From NCBI GenBank assembly GCA_932294295.1, contig OW028585.1, positions 14,664,771-14,728,770 on the forward strand: 64,000 bases of DNA, read 5' to 3'. The position numbers were made by a program, and so were the translations under genes. Positions 1 through 11,683 of the stretch are shown piece after piece; position 1 is the stretch's first letter, and every line of letters begins with the position of its first letter. The DNA comes from Alitta virens (Eukaryota; Annelida; Polychaeta; Phyllodocida; Nereididae). Under the pieces are notes generated by a model, which saw only the letters and a program-made list of their open reading frames with translations, had not been told where the DNA came from and made no database searches.

Positions 1-3000
1 CAACTCCCTGCAGAGTATTGGAATATTGTACCTTGGTCAGTGATTTTATAGTAGAAAAGTCAAAATAAGAAAACAATGAATAAAGTGATTGAGTTGTAAA
101 ATTACTTATGGTTAACCTATTTTAAAAAAAGCAATGCGTTTTCTTGCAAATATTGCAATTAATGTCAGGAAATCAATAATGATGAGGAATATTTAATAGG
201 AAAGCTAGAAAAAGCTTAGAAGTAAGGCTAATTTGGGAGAGAATAAGGGACGTTTGAATTTAAAAAGAAAAAGGATAAGAAAGAGCTAATATAAGTGAGG
301 TATAGAAAATTACAGATTTTAGATAAAAATCCAAAAATATGTAGCTATCTAATCTATTTGAGTAAGCTGTGTTGTCTTTCGGGTTTAATTTAAGAAGTTA
401 AACTGTATAAAAATCTACAGTTATTGAGAAATATTTTATTGAAATATTACACTCACGAAATCGAAACAATGTGTGATAAACAATAAAACTCTAGAAAAGC
501 TGGTGAAATCAATATAATGCTGATGATAATGATCAGGATAGACCACACCTAGCTATTATCATCAGTCAGCTAGCTACCTGATTAGATAATCCCCGTATTG
601 TCTGCGATGTTGTGGCAAATAACACCAGGGGGAGCAGTGGCACTAAATCGAATTCTGCCAGACGCTGGGCAAATGCAGTTCGGCCAGGATCAATAAATTC
701 ATCATAGGATGCAGTCGGAGGGATGGAGCAAGCCTTCGGTGGAGTGCTCCTAAAAAAAACCACGATTTAAAGAATATTTCACTGAAAAATGGACATTGAA
801 TGACTGTGATATCGTCTGCAAAATGCACATGAGTAGGATTTAATTTACGCTACATAGTAAAGGATTTAAACGTATTAATATGGCCGTATTGTGATTGTTT
901 TGGAGTGTTTCTGCTGAAACGGAAGGTTGCAGTTGTTGGCTCTCCACCAACGTATGCCGATGGATGGTACTCAAAATTTACAGGAAAAAATTGATGGAGA
1001 AATCAACTCAACATTAACTGTTGACTGCTGAAACCTTATGCTATTGAAATAAGGTTAAAATATTGCTACTAATTAATGCATCTGAGGACTCATAGACTGT
1101 TTTAGTCTACATTCATTTTGGAAATATATTCAACAAGGATGTGCTATAAGACCATTAGTATTTAATATTGCTGTATTAAACATCGTTATACATCAATAGC
1201 ATAATGCTGCTTAATGCTAATTAGTATTGACACTGATGTCATAGATTCTACTGGCCACGTGCTGTAGCCATTGCTGCTTCTATTTACCTCCTGCATTGGA
1301 GAGCAGGTAAAATAAGCAGACGAAAGATTTTATTGAATATTTCAATGAAAAAGGAATAAAAAGCAGTTGATGTTGAATTAGGCATAAAAAACATTGCAGT
1401 GTGTGAAAAGATTGCAAAGTCAATAGTGGCGCATTGGTTGTATTGATTGGTTGCTGTAAATTAGGTTCAATTCCTGAGCTGGTTTGAGTGTAGTGAATCA
1501 AACTGACTTTGTGTGCAGAAACTGCTGTAGCAATATTACAGACAACAACTGAATATGGGATATTAGGATAATTATATGGATAATACTTCAACTCGATGTC
1601 AGATAATCAATCTGGAGTCATACATTCATAGCATGAGTCAGCTTGGATATGAGACCTGTGTGTCAAATCCAGTCATTAGTGGATGTTTATTGATGGAAAA
1701 GTAGACTGTTCATTTTGTGCTGCACATTGAAATAAAACGTATCGGTGAGGAAAACTCAAGAGAGGATCCTGGGTTCAAAACCTGAGCTATCCAGTTAAAG
1801 TAGACACTTTGACTACCATTTGGATTGATTTGGAGTTTAATTTCAACTTGCTGAACACAACAAATTGAAAAGAGAACTAGTTCCGAAAAGGATTTATGCA
1901 TCGCAAATTGTAAAATTGTCTCCGTATTGATTGCATCGCTTGGCTTGCTATTCGAGCATTTTCAGTGAACAGAAATAGAACAACAGCATTATCAGACCGA
2001 GGTCTGTTTATCTGATGCTGCTTCTGTGCCTTGGAATTACCCTCGAGTTTGTCCTGACTCTGAGTTTGCTGAGCTGATTATCGGATTAACCTAATTAGCA
2101 TCGAGACAGAACGACCATTGCAAGAATATAGCGCCGAGTCTGGGATGCTGGTCTGGGATGCTGATGTGATGTGAAGGGGCATCTTGTCAGTGTGACTGGC
2201 TTTCTCGAGCAGCACATAACCGCATAACCATTGTGAGACGTTCCGTTCAAGCAACTATTGACAGTCTTGACAAATGTGACGACCTATAGCGAGCTGTCAT
2301 AGCAGCCTGTGTGAGCAGCACATAACCATTGTGAGACATCTTAGCAACCAGTGTGAGCAACCACTGAGTGTGAGAAACCAGTGTGAGCAGTGATATGTGC
2401 ACCCAGTGTTGTTTGACTAAGATTGATTGACTACCAACCATTGTGAGCAGATACAACAACCACTGTGAGCACAGTTAGACTGTGATGGACCATTGTGAGC
2501 ACCTAAAAGCAACCATATTTTAAGCTGCAAACTCTGGACAAACCACTGCAAACCAGTTATCTGCCATTGTGAGCAACTGTTTTAATTGCCCAGTGCACAC
2601 AACCATTGTTGTTTGGCTAGAATCGGTTGATTATTAACCAATGTGAGCAGATACAACAACCATTGTGAGCACTGGAGGACTGTGATGAACTACAGTGAGC
2701 TGTTATTGATGCCATTATTTATAAAGTGAGCAACGAGTAATTATATCGGATATATTAATACATTCGTCCATTGTGAGCTACCAGTGTGAGTTACCAGTGT
2801 GAGCTACCAATGTGAGCTACCAGTGTGTGCTACCAATGTGAGCTACCAGTGTGTGCTACCAATGTGAGATACTAGTGTGAGCTACCCATGTGATTGACCA
2901 ATGTGTGCAATTAAACCTACCATTTGGACCTCTTGGTTGCCATAGCAACCGATTACTACAATACTAAAACAACATATTTAGCGGTGCAATCTGTAATCCA

Positions 3001-3595
3001 GTAACTGTGATGCTTCTATGGACTGCTATATCCCATTAGTATTTGTATATATATTATGCGCTCTACATAATTGCTGACTGCTATTACACTGGATGGTGCT
3101 AGGTCAGACCTACTATGCTATGTCATTGAGTGCTGGATTGTCATTTAGACATGGATATATCGATTGCCATATAATGATTTAATGCATAAAACTGTAGACG
3201 GAAGGATTACTTTCATTCAAGACTTCAAAATGCTGCTATATTCTTGTTATTGTAATCATGAGACGACTTAGGAGTTATAATACACGGCTTGGTGATGCTT
3301 TATGTCAATTTTTCAGAAGTAAACTTTGATAAAAAAATGTTACAAATATAATTCAGAAGCGACTGAGAGGAAAATGTGTGTTTCAAACAGGAAGCATCTG
3401 TGAAATAATAGGATAGGTAGGAAATGAGTATCAAAACATTTAAGATTGTAAGAAAGCTTCCGAAGCAGTTGAATATAGATACCGTGCCTTATTGACTCTT
3501 GGATTCTTTACTCCTAAATGATCCTCGATGAAGTTCGATCCTCCGACCTTCCGATTAACAGTTGAAGCGCTCCACAGAGGGCGACACTGTGCTAT
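1..3595. other. Non-coding upstream DNA (probably intron)
   Basis: AT-rich sequence with only short, unconvincing open frames. If the spectraplakin exons that should precede 15,052 lie to the left of the window, this is intron for the long isoform and 5' flank, possibly promoter and 5' UTR, for the alternative exon starting at 3,620. I could not pick out a reliable core promoter. The only clear structure is a degenerate short tandem repeat at about 2,290-2,905, listed separately. Confidence 0.5.
2290..2905. repeat. Degenerate short tandem repeat, accattGTGAGC-type unit
   Basis: The motif ACCATTGTGAGC and its variants (ACCAGTGTGAGC, ACCAATGTGAGCT) recur many times at irregular spacing, becoming a tight array of about 12-13 bp units at 2,765-2,900. 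It is a minisatellite with decayed left part. No coding potential is associated with it. Confidence 0.75.
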
Positions 3596-3619
3596 TAAGG
3601 AGGGAGAGGAAGCGGAGTC

Positions 3620-4633
3620 ATGCGGCGTAGTCGTTACGCCCGTGATGAAGCAAGGATCGGATCCTGGCTCACGTTTTCTGGGACGATCGAGGGAGAGGGC
3701 GACGATGAGGGAGGAGCGCCGGCTGACAAGGTTGATGAACCTCACGAATCGCATGAAAATGGACACGGAAGTGGTGTCCAAAACGGTCATGGTGTCACAG
3801 ATTTGTCCGTTCCCAAAGAGTCCACACCAGAGGTGTGCCTCGGCGCACATGGGACCGGTTTGGAACACTCGACTAATGGACGCCAAAGTACAGACGCTTC
3901 AAACGTGGCAGCGCACACGCATACTGAAGGACAGGTTAAAAATGGCAGCAGCAGCTACGGTAGATCACCGGTTGAAAACGTCAGTGCCCCCAGAGGAAGT
4001 GACGCCTCTAATGGATATGCAACTTCTAAGTCGCCAACTGTGGATGGTAAACGGGTCGTCAGTCCGCTTAAAAACGGTACAGGCCACCGGACAAGAACCG
4101 GAGCCAGTTCAAAAGAAGGAAATGGTTTTTCCAGTGAGGTTGGTAAAGAAAAAGATCTCAACGGATTCCAAACAGACGTGGAAAAATATGACATTCCGAA
4201 AGACGTTAGTGACTTACCGCGCCATACAGAAGATCGCCTTATTCCTGGCATTTTTATTTCATCTCTTATTAAGTCTGGTGTGGACGATTTGGGTGGGCCC
4301 TCAGAAGAGAACAATTCAGGCATCAACGCAAAACAAAGTCGGCAAATTTCTGTTCCAAAAAAGACTGCTAAACCGGAAGATGTCTATTTATGCGAGGTGC
4401 GTCCACCGCCCTCGCCCGACTCTGAACACAAAAGCTCGGAAGAAGAACTTGGTCACTTGTATCCGAGTGACAGCGAAAAATCTTCGACGCCTACTCCGCC
4501 ATTATCCAAATCTAAACCTCGCAGTAAGGCTACTTTACGTCGGCCGAGACATTTCTACCAAAGGAGAATCGCCCGCGAGTTGGAGTGGTCCGATAGCTCC
4601 GACTCGGAAAAAGTCTGTGTTGCTGCGAAGGAG
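3620..4633 (+). CDS. MACF1/DST: Alternative first coding exon of a spectraplakin, Ser/Pro-rich N-terminus (338 codons)
   Basis: Open frame from ATG 3,620, preceded in frame by TAA at 3,596. It runs to a good donor (GAG|gtgtgta) after 4,633. The donor is phase 0 and matches the phase 0 acceptor of the spectrin-repeat exon at 15,052, so the frame continues. The 338 residues are hydrophilic and probably disordered: Gly/Asn/His-rich near residues 30-160, with an acidic Ser/Pro segment (EVRPPPSPDSEHKSSEEE) and a basic stretch followed by ELEWSDSSDSEK near the end. No spectrin repeat, calponin-homology or plakin domain is present. Family knowledge: spectraplakins use several internal promoters. I infer an isoform lacking the actin-binding and plakin regions. 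Without splicing the frame would stop at 4,751-4,753 (377 aa), so a single-exon gene is the alternative reading. Confidence 0.65.
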
Positions 4634-4838
4634 GTGTGTATTAGAAAATGGTTGTCGTCTTGTGAAATCAGTGAATCGATTCGTAGCGATCATGTTTATG
4701 ATCAACAATTATTTTTTTATTTGAGGTCATTACACAATAGAGTCTCTCTTTGATTTTTGACGAATATTGACCCAAATATGGCACCTAATTAATGATGAGA
4801 ATACTTTATATCACAAATAATAATGAGGTGCAGTCATA

Positions 4839-4857
4839 AATAAAATAAAATAATAAA
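4839..4857 (+). promoter_or_regulatory. Cluster of three AATAAA poly(A) signals after the alternative exon
   Basis: AATAAA occurs at 4,839, 4,844 and 4,852, about 90 nt after the read-through stop at 4,753. If the donor at 4,633 is skipped, these could end a short transcript coding for 377 residues. The surrounding DNA is very A-rich, so chance occurrence is quite possible. Confidence 0.3.
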
Positions 4858-5442
4858 GAAATACAAAATAAAAAAATATATATCATTTACCCTAAGATGG
4901 TAAAGTGTAGAGAATAAGTTTTCGTGTACAATCAAAATCGGGTCTAATTCACAAAATTGTGACTTATCAAGGGCAATGGCAAAATAATTTAGCACATACA
5001 TCATATGTACATGCATACACAAGCAATCAAATAAGAGGAAGATTAATTAGTAGTCCGACAAACTGCCTCGATCACAACGTGCTTGCAAATGTCAGCAATG
5101 TTTCAGTCTAATTAATTGTTATGCAGGAACATTGTTATACCAATGCATCCCTGGGTCCTAACATTTTCTGTTGCCTGGTTAGTCCTCCAAAGACAACAAA
5201 TGAAAGTGGCACTCACTGGCACCACCCTGGGTCCCCTCACTCTCAATTCACTGCCATGTTGTTGTATGTTGTGGCTTTAGTGCCCACTTCGGCTGATGGC
5301 CATGCATTTTTACTGCATTTTATGTGAACCTCGTGTGCTCTACGAATTAATGAGTGAATTTTCATTGCCCCAGATTGACCCAGCACTGTATGCAACAGTT
5401 TCTATGTAAGTCGATGTGTAGATATCAGCGGAAATAGACATA

Positions 5443-5566
5443 CCGTCTAGGGTATTATCGACAGGGCGGGTATTATCGACACTTAAATTAGTTTGTTAAA
5501 AAAATTGTTAACATTCTAATGTGAGTGTCGATAATACCCGCCCTGTCGATAATACCCTCTGTTACG
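5443..5566. mobile_element. Palindromic MITE, family with GGGTATTATCGACA arms, copy 1
   Basis: The two ends are inverted repeats of about 40 bp. Each arm contains GGGTATTATCGACA twice, separated by GGGC or similar, so the arm is itself a direct repeat. The loop of about 35 bp is AT-rich. TA flanks both sides (5,441-5,442 and 5,567-5,568), consistent with a TA target duplication. A second copy lies at 26,513. There is no coding capacity, so it is non-autonomous. Confidence 0.85.
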
Positions 5567-5597
5567 TAAATCAAATGGAGAGGCTGATTATATATCT

Positions 5598-5895
5598 GGG
5601 CGGTCTAGTGGTTGAAGCATTGGCCAGCTCACTGATGGCCCTGGGTTCAAATCGTGGCCTGGAGGCTCTTTTTACGAGTCATATCTCAGGATGTTGATTG
5701 CATGAGATGTTAAAATTGATGGTGTCTTGTACTCGGTGTCTATGCTGAGGCAAGTAAAAGACGCCACCCATGAGGTTGAGGTGTAACATGCTGTGGACTG
5801 CAAGCAGCCTTATCATCTCATCATCACATCTGCCTCTGGCAGCTGGTCATATAAGCTGACTAAGCTTCATACCCATTAGTATTGAGACATTGAGA
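5598..5895 (+). mobile_element. SINE family A, nearly full-length copy
   Basis: Starts with a tRNA-like head: GGTCTAGTGGTTGAAGC resembles a pol III A box, and GGGTTCAAATC a B box. The body is shared with many places in the window (core CTATGCTGAGGCAAGTA, then a CCACCCATG-GGGT motif, then TTATCATCTCATCAT). It ends in CTGACTAAGCTTCA...ATTGAGACAT. Other copies or fragments: 6,827, 9,250, 22,528, 35,415(-), 45,955(-), 50,283 and 52,928(-). Confidence 0.8.
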
Positions 5896-6597
5896 CGTCT
5901 GTCAACTGGTCTTCTTAAACATTTAGACATTTTATTATTTACCAACTTTTAAGTAAATTAATTTACAAGTATATGTGACAAGTAGCATGTGATCTAAAAA
6001 TAACATATAATGTGTTGGAAGGGGATACATCCGAGTATTTACAAAATACCATTATCCAAGGGTGGATGTATCCCCTATTATATTATAATAATATGCTATG
6101 CAAGCGTCGGACCAGTAGCATTGATGCAATACTATGCAATGCCATGCAATACTGTATGCAATACAGCAAAATATGTATACACAATACAATGCATATAGGA
6201 TTATTGTTCCCCCAAAAAAAACACCACCAAAAAACGGTTGGATTCAGCCATAATGGATCAGTCTTGTGACGTAATGCCATTGTGACGTTGTCATCTTCAT
6301 TATCTCATGTCATTGTCTCATAACAATTAATATCGCTGCTAAAAAGAGGCCATAAAGCATTTATGGCGTTAGAAAGACACTTGGTGGCTTAATGCGAACA
6401 CCCATGAACCCATTTTAACGCCCATGAACCCATATTAACACCAGGATTGTGCTGCCAGACATTTAATGGCCATTTTTTGTTGGGTCTTTGTTGCTTAATA
6501 AACACAACAGTGTAACAGGAGTTCATTGCCATTGCTATGGCAACACATTTATGGTGGAATGTGTCTCCCCTGTTTCCTTGGTAACTGAACAGCACCA

Positions 6598-6598
<1 letters not shown>

Positions 6599-6628
<30 letters not shown>
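6599..6628 (+). repeat. (CTG)10 trinucleotide repeat
   Basis: Ten uninterrupted CTG units within an intron. They create apparent poly-Leu and poly-Ser reading frames on the two strands that are not genes. Confidence 0.95.
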
Positions 6629-6629
<1 letters not shown>

Positions 6630-6826
6630 CCATTGATGTGCATGAGTCATCCTCTGCTGTCCCAGATGCCTGCCTGGCTACTGATGCTCTTTGCTCCTGC
6701 AGCAGCAACCAACTGGTGATGCAGGGTGATGGTCCTAGCATGGGATGTGGGATGGGATTGTGGGATGTGTTCATATTGACTATGCACATTGTACAATAAT
6801 GCATAGTGTGTACTTTAAAAGAAGTA

Positions 6827-7005
6827 CTTGTACTCGTTTTCTATGCTGAGGCAATGGAATAACCCCACCCATGGGGTAGATGTTATGCAATTGTATTGTG
6901 TGATTTTGGCCCATAAGTTGTGGTCAATAAACTTCTACTACTATTACTACTATGTAACATGGGTTGAACTCGTCATCTCATCATTAAGTCTGCCTCTGGT
7001 ATTGA
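6827..7005 (+). mobile_element. SINE family A fragment
   Basis: Contains the family core (TCTATGCTGAGGCAA, then CCCCACCCATGGGGTAGA) and the later CATCTCATCATTAAGTCTG block. An unrelated insert of roughly 60 bp with ACT-rich sequence sits between them. Head and tail are missing. Confidence 0.7.
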
Positions 7006-7140
7006 TACAACAAATTACGAATGCTTAAAAATACAATGCAACAGAATACCCTTCAATACTATGTAAAAGAATAATTCACAATATTATATATCCCTGAGTG
7101 CAAACATGAGATTGAATTACAGAGCAAAGTTACAAAAGAT

Positions 7141-7592
7141 GGTCTTAATAGTGAAGTGGTCTTAATAGTGAAGTGGTCTTAATAGTGAAGTGGTCTTAAT
7201 AGTAAAGTGGTCTTAATAGTGAGATGGTCTTAATAGTGATGTGGTCTAATAGTGAAGTGGTCTTAATAGTGAGGTGGTCTTAATAGTGAGGTGGTCTTAA
7301 TAGTGAGGTGGTCTTAATAGTGATGTGGTCTAATAGTGAAGTGGTCTTAATAGTGAGGTGGTCTTAATAGTGAGGTGGTCTTAATAATGAGATGGTCTTA
7401 ATAATGAGGTGTTCATAATATTGAGGTGTTCATAATATTGAGGTGGTCTTAATAATGAGATGGTCTTGATATTGAGGTGGTCTTCATAGTAAGGTGGTCT
7501 TAATAGTGAGGTGGTCTTAATAGTTAGGTGGTCTTAATAGTGAAGTGGTCTTGATATTGAGGTGGTCGTTATAGTGAGGTGGTCTTAATAGC
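7141..7592. repeat. 17-bp minisatellite array (GGTCTTAATAGTGAGGT unit)
   Basis: About 26 head-to-tail copies of a unit close to GGTCTTAATAGTGAGGT, mostly 17 bp, with point differences and a few 16-bp units. The same unit recurs at 12,070, 43,890 and 44,300 in this orientation and as a reverse-complement array at 51,780-52,215, where it lies inside a TIR element. Confidence 0.9.
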
Positions 7593-8328
7593 AGGGCAGT
7601 CTCAGTATACAATTGAGGTTGTCCTAAATGCTTTAGCAGTTGTGGTATATGTTACTGCATCAAGCGGCTGTTGTTAGAAGTGCATCAGCGAAGTACAACC
7701 TCAGAGGCAGACAATTTAGCTGCGCTGCATTTTGCATTTGTGCATAATACATTTTTATGGCGAGTTTCTTAAAAGCTAGTGATGAGAGGAACAACAACCA
7801 CACCAAAAAGTATTCCGACTCTAGAAATGGTTACTTCCTGTGACCTTTTAACTACAGTGATATCATAAATATGATCTTGGATGAACTAGAGACTGTGATA
7901 TCCAAGATATGATGAACACAAAGGACTACTAGAAATTTCGTAACAAAATTTGTGATAATTTTAGTGTTCAGTGATCATTACATTGCAGTGTTATCATTTG
8001 CAGTATTAAGTCATAATGCTCAGCAAACTAACACAGTAAAAACACATTAAGAGAATTTTGCATCGCTTCGCACCAATTGCTGAGTCGAGGCATGCCGCTG
8101 CTTAAGCTGTAGTGGATTTAGCGAATCGAGGAAACCCATGATGAATTGAATAGCCGGAGAGCCACCCAAAAGGTCCATGGAATAGTCAATATCACTTGGA
8201 TATCATTTCAATATCATTTCCATTAATGCTTGGGTCTTCGTAGACTTGTTGGTTCATCATTTTTTATGCCCTTTCACTATCTGGAATATCCGATTTCCCT
8301 TAAGTTCTAAACGACAGCGATAAATCGA

Positions 8329-8706
8329 GTTAACCCATAGCCAGGCTGAGCCGCTGACATCACATTTTGAATGATACTAGAGAATCGACAAATATCCTAC
8401 TTTCTATAACTGTGTTAGTATAAATAGAACCCATAGCCATAGACAGCCAATGATATTAAGTTTTGGATGATACTAGAGAATCTGCTGCTACTTTGACGTA
8501 AATTACTTCAATTACAGCGACACAAGATCTACAAATATCTGACTAACTGTAACGTAGTAATTATAAGTAATTAAGTAAGTATATGTGAAACGGTAGCCAG
8601 CCATAGACAGCCACTGACGTTAAGAATTGAAGGATTATAGTGAATCGGATGCCATCTTGAAATATGTTACTTCAAGTACAGTATAAGTTTGCTTCAAAAT
8701 CTGGAC
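8329..8706 (+). repeat. Satellite of about 120-150 bp units, three copies
   Basis: Three tandem, diverged copies begin near 8,333, 8,430 and 8,590 with CCATAGCCATAGACAGCC-type sequence. They continue with a 'GACATTA...GATGATACTAGAGAATC' block and, in the better copies, 'GTTACTTCAATTACAG'. The same unit is found at 13,397-13,930 (four copies) and, inverted, at 12,850 and 42,325. Confidence 0.8.
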
Positions 8707-9033
8707 GCGATCAAATCATTTTTTTGGGGCGACTGCGGCCCATTTCGCATGTCTTGAGCGCATTATGAAGGGGAGCGCAATCTCCGAAGAGCATTAGGCG
8801 AAATGGGAGTCATCCTTTTACAGGTCCTGGATAGGTTTTTGTGCAGTTCAGAGAAATGAATCTGGAAGGTTCGCATGCCAAGTATTGATATGAAAAAATG
8901 GATAGGTTAATGCAGTGCTTCATTCGTCATGGTAGGGCAGAGATACTTCAATTTTCATGATGGGAGTGTATGGTAAAGACCACCCAAAAAGACTGACTTT
9001 ATGTTAAGACCAGTTGGAAGAACTTGCGGGTGG

Positions 9034-9212
9034 GGCCTAGCTCAGAGGTAGCACTCTGGGCTTCCAACCGCTGGGTCCCGGGTTCGATTCCTGGTCGAGC
9101 CTAAGTTGGATGGCTGTTTCATCCTTTGTCTCATTGTCATGGTCCCTGCCTGTCCTAATTAGCCCAACTGGTGCAGAAATACAGGACGTAAAGCCCTAAT
9201 CACACACACACA
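9034..9212 (+). mobile_element. tRNA-derived SINE (second family) with CA-rich tail
   Basis: The head reads like a tRNA: A box TAGCTCAGAGG, perfect B box GGTTCGATTCC and a TCC triplet at the anticodon position, so it is probably tRNA-Gly derived. The anticodon stem does not pair, so it is not a functional tRNA. A body of about 100 bp unrelated to the other SINE family follows, ending in GCCCTAATCACACACACAC. Another SINE, of family A, starts about 40 bp further on. Confidence 0.75.
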
Positions 9213-9249
9213 CTTGGAAGAACTTCGGTTGCCATTAAGACCATCATAC

Positions 9250-9595
9250 AGCTGGGTGGCCTAGTAGTAAAAGCATCTCTGCCATTATTCTGTCTCTGCC
9301 GCATCGGCCAGCCCCACTGAAGGTCTTGTGTTCGATCCCCCCAGCCCGGGCACTCTTCATTAGTCAATCGCATTAGATGTTAAATTAGAGGTGCCTTGTA
9401 CAAATATTTATGCATGTACATGTGTACGAAAGGACAATAAAGAGATTGTGATTCTGTGCTGAGGCAAGTAAAATACCCCACCCATGGAGTTGAGGTTTAA
9501 CATTGTGTGGACTCCAAGCAGCCTTATCATTAAATCTGCCTCAGGAAGCTGGTCATATAAGCTGACTAAGCTTCAGACCAGTAGCATTGAGACAT
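9250..9595 (+). mobile_element. SINE family A copy with an internal insertion
   Basis: Has the tRNA-like head (GGTGGCCTAGTAGTAAAAGC, B-box-like GTGTTCGATCCC), the core CTGAGGCAAGTAAAATACC and the full 3' end CTGACTAAGCTTCAGACC...ATTGAGACAT. About 50 bp containing TACATGTGTACG and AATAAAGAG replaces the usual 'CGGTGTCTATG' segment. Confidence 0.8.
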
Positions 9596-10793
9596 AAACA
9601 CTGACAGCTTACATTGATCAAATTTTTCAAACACTTCAACATAATTCCAGCCACAAAAACCCACACAAACGAAACCTAACGCAATTCTTGTGTGGGTTTG
9701 ACCAATATTGCGCTGTAGTTTAATGAAGTAAAACACAATTCCATAAAAAACAAAGCGTGTTTTATACGCTTTTGCCTCAACTCAATTACACTGCAATCTC
9801 ACTTCAATTTGAATCAAATTTGGCTTAAAAACTATGTCCATTACATGTTAATTTCCTATAGATTTTTCCTCTATGGGAATTCTACATCATTTTAGGGCTT
9901 ATGTTTCAAGATAGAACAGCATTGAAGCGATCTTACATTAAATTATGGAAGCCGCGGCAAGCAATCTAAAAGCCTATCTAAACTACATCGACAACAACAT
10001 ACAATGGACTCGATAGAGGGATTACCATTTAATTGAGTCGCTTCGTTTATCTCTGTTTTATTGTTACCATGGTATTACAACGAACAGTTTCAGCAGCTTA
10101 CAGCAGCAGCAACTGCCTTTTAGTGTAAGAGTGTACGTTGTTATTTTATGCCGTTTGATTTATTTTGATCTGAACAACTGTTGAATAAGTATTTCAAATT
10201 TGCCATATTTCATTAAACTAATTTGAATTTTCTAATACCTTTAGCAGAAATTATATCTCAAGTCTGTCTGTAAGTGAAAAATCACACTCATTAGGCAGAT
10301 TTATAGATAAGTCCCATCTCATCATTACTTCAGCCATCAAACCTGTGCCATTTAAGACAGGTGATAATTTAATAGAGGGTGATATAATGTAGTGGTTACA
10401 ACATGGGATTGTCTTGTACAGATGGTCGCTCCATACAGGTGGTCGTTAGGATAGGTTTGGCTGTACTTGTTGCATCAGCATAGCTTCTTTGAAGCATCAC
10501 ATAAGTACAATACATTACAATGCAGTACAATGCAATACATGTTTGATCATAAAAATATAATATTTTTTTTTTAATAATAATTATTATTTTTACACCCAAA
10601 TATAAAATATACATATTCTGCGGTGTTTACAATATGTATAATTAATAAATATAGTTGTGTATTTATGTACATAATGAGTTAAAATATAAATTAAATAAAT
10701 TAAAGGAAAAGTTCATTAAGTAAAAGCTAGTCCAAAGAAATGGCAATTAAGTCTCTTGTTAAAAAGTTCAACAGTTTCACTAAATCTGATGCT

Positions 10794-10895
10794 AGGTAGC
10801 AGGCAATACAACGCAATACAATTCAATAAAATGCCATACAATGCAACACAATGCAATACAATGCAACACAATGCAATACAATGCAACACAATACA
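10794..10895. repeat. Degenerate 10-bp tandem repeat (CAATGCAACA / CAATGCAATA)
   Basis: About nine units alternate between ACAATGCAAC and ACAATGCAAT. Shorter runs of the same theme occur at 6,120-6,195 and 10,500-10,545. It is non-coding. Confidence 0.8.
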
Positions 10896-11323
10896 TATGT
10901 TTTATCATCATGATCATGTTTGCACTTAAAGAATCCAATGCGGAAAATTACATGATTATTGGACATTGGTAGTGGGTGGAAAATTCAGTTGTACTTCTCA
11001 AGACAGAAATCCAACGCTAACCGAAAAGATTATTTAAGGAGTTGAATGACATTTATTGCACATATAATATTCATAGAAACATTATAAGATTCATAGAAAC
11101 GTCTACTCGACGCCCACCATACATCCATTCTGTGGTTTAAAGCCAGGAGCTCACAATACAGTTTTGAAGGGTAATCATTTTTCTTAGGAATAATTAGTAA
11201 TGCTTAATGCAACAGAATATTGTTTGACAGATTTATGCGGAGACTTCTCACTTTTTTCAATATCTTAACTTCCATAACTTGTAAAATACAGCAATAAATG
11301 ATATGATCCCATATGGGGTGTGT

Positions 11324-11683
11324 CTTCACCTCACAGCCCTGCGACCTAATTATGGGCAGTCTTTGCTAGTTTACCTAGTTAAACAAAATGATTGGTTAAA
11401 CTATGTAGCTGATAATCTGAGTATAGACTTAAGAAATCTTCTCTTAATAATACAAGAGAAATGGATTCATATTTTTTTAGTTTAGGTAATTTTTTTGAAT
11501 TGCCTGCTTGTCAGAACAAGAATTGCGTAAACTCAGCACACAAACATCTAATTATTCTGTAATTTCATTGGTAGACCTTAGATACCATAAGCCAGCCTAT
11601 AGACTATAAGAGAAATTGATTACTTTACTTTAGATGAGAAAACGAGCAAAATATGTACATAATTAGGTCGCTGGGCTGTGAAG
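11324..11683. mobile_element. Non-autonomous DNA element with terminal inverted repeats (about 360 bp)
   Basis: CACAGCCCTGCGACCTAATT at the left end is matched, reverse-complemented, by AATTAGGTCGCTGGGCTGTG at the right end, over about 25-30 bp with one or two mismatches. The interior is AT-rich with no credible open frame. Only one copy was seen, so the outer limits are approximate. Confidence 0.65.

Noticed and set aside
3528..4724. 398-codon open frame overlapping the first alternative exon
   Set aside because: Not annotated as CDS because its phase at the 4,633 donor does not fit the next exon and its length is partly explained by composition. Kept only as a finding.
6488..6804. Open frames of about 90-100 codons with poly-Leu or poly-Ser
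   Set aside because: Produced by the (CTG)10 repeat; no other protein-like content.
7141..7592. Regular short repeats resembling a CRISPR array
   Set aside because: 17-bp units with no spacers, in an intron of an animal gene; a minisatellite.
9034..9105. Possible tRNA-Gly gene
   Set aside because: Good A and B boxes but the anticodon stem does not pair, and a SINE body follows directly.
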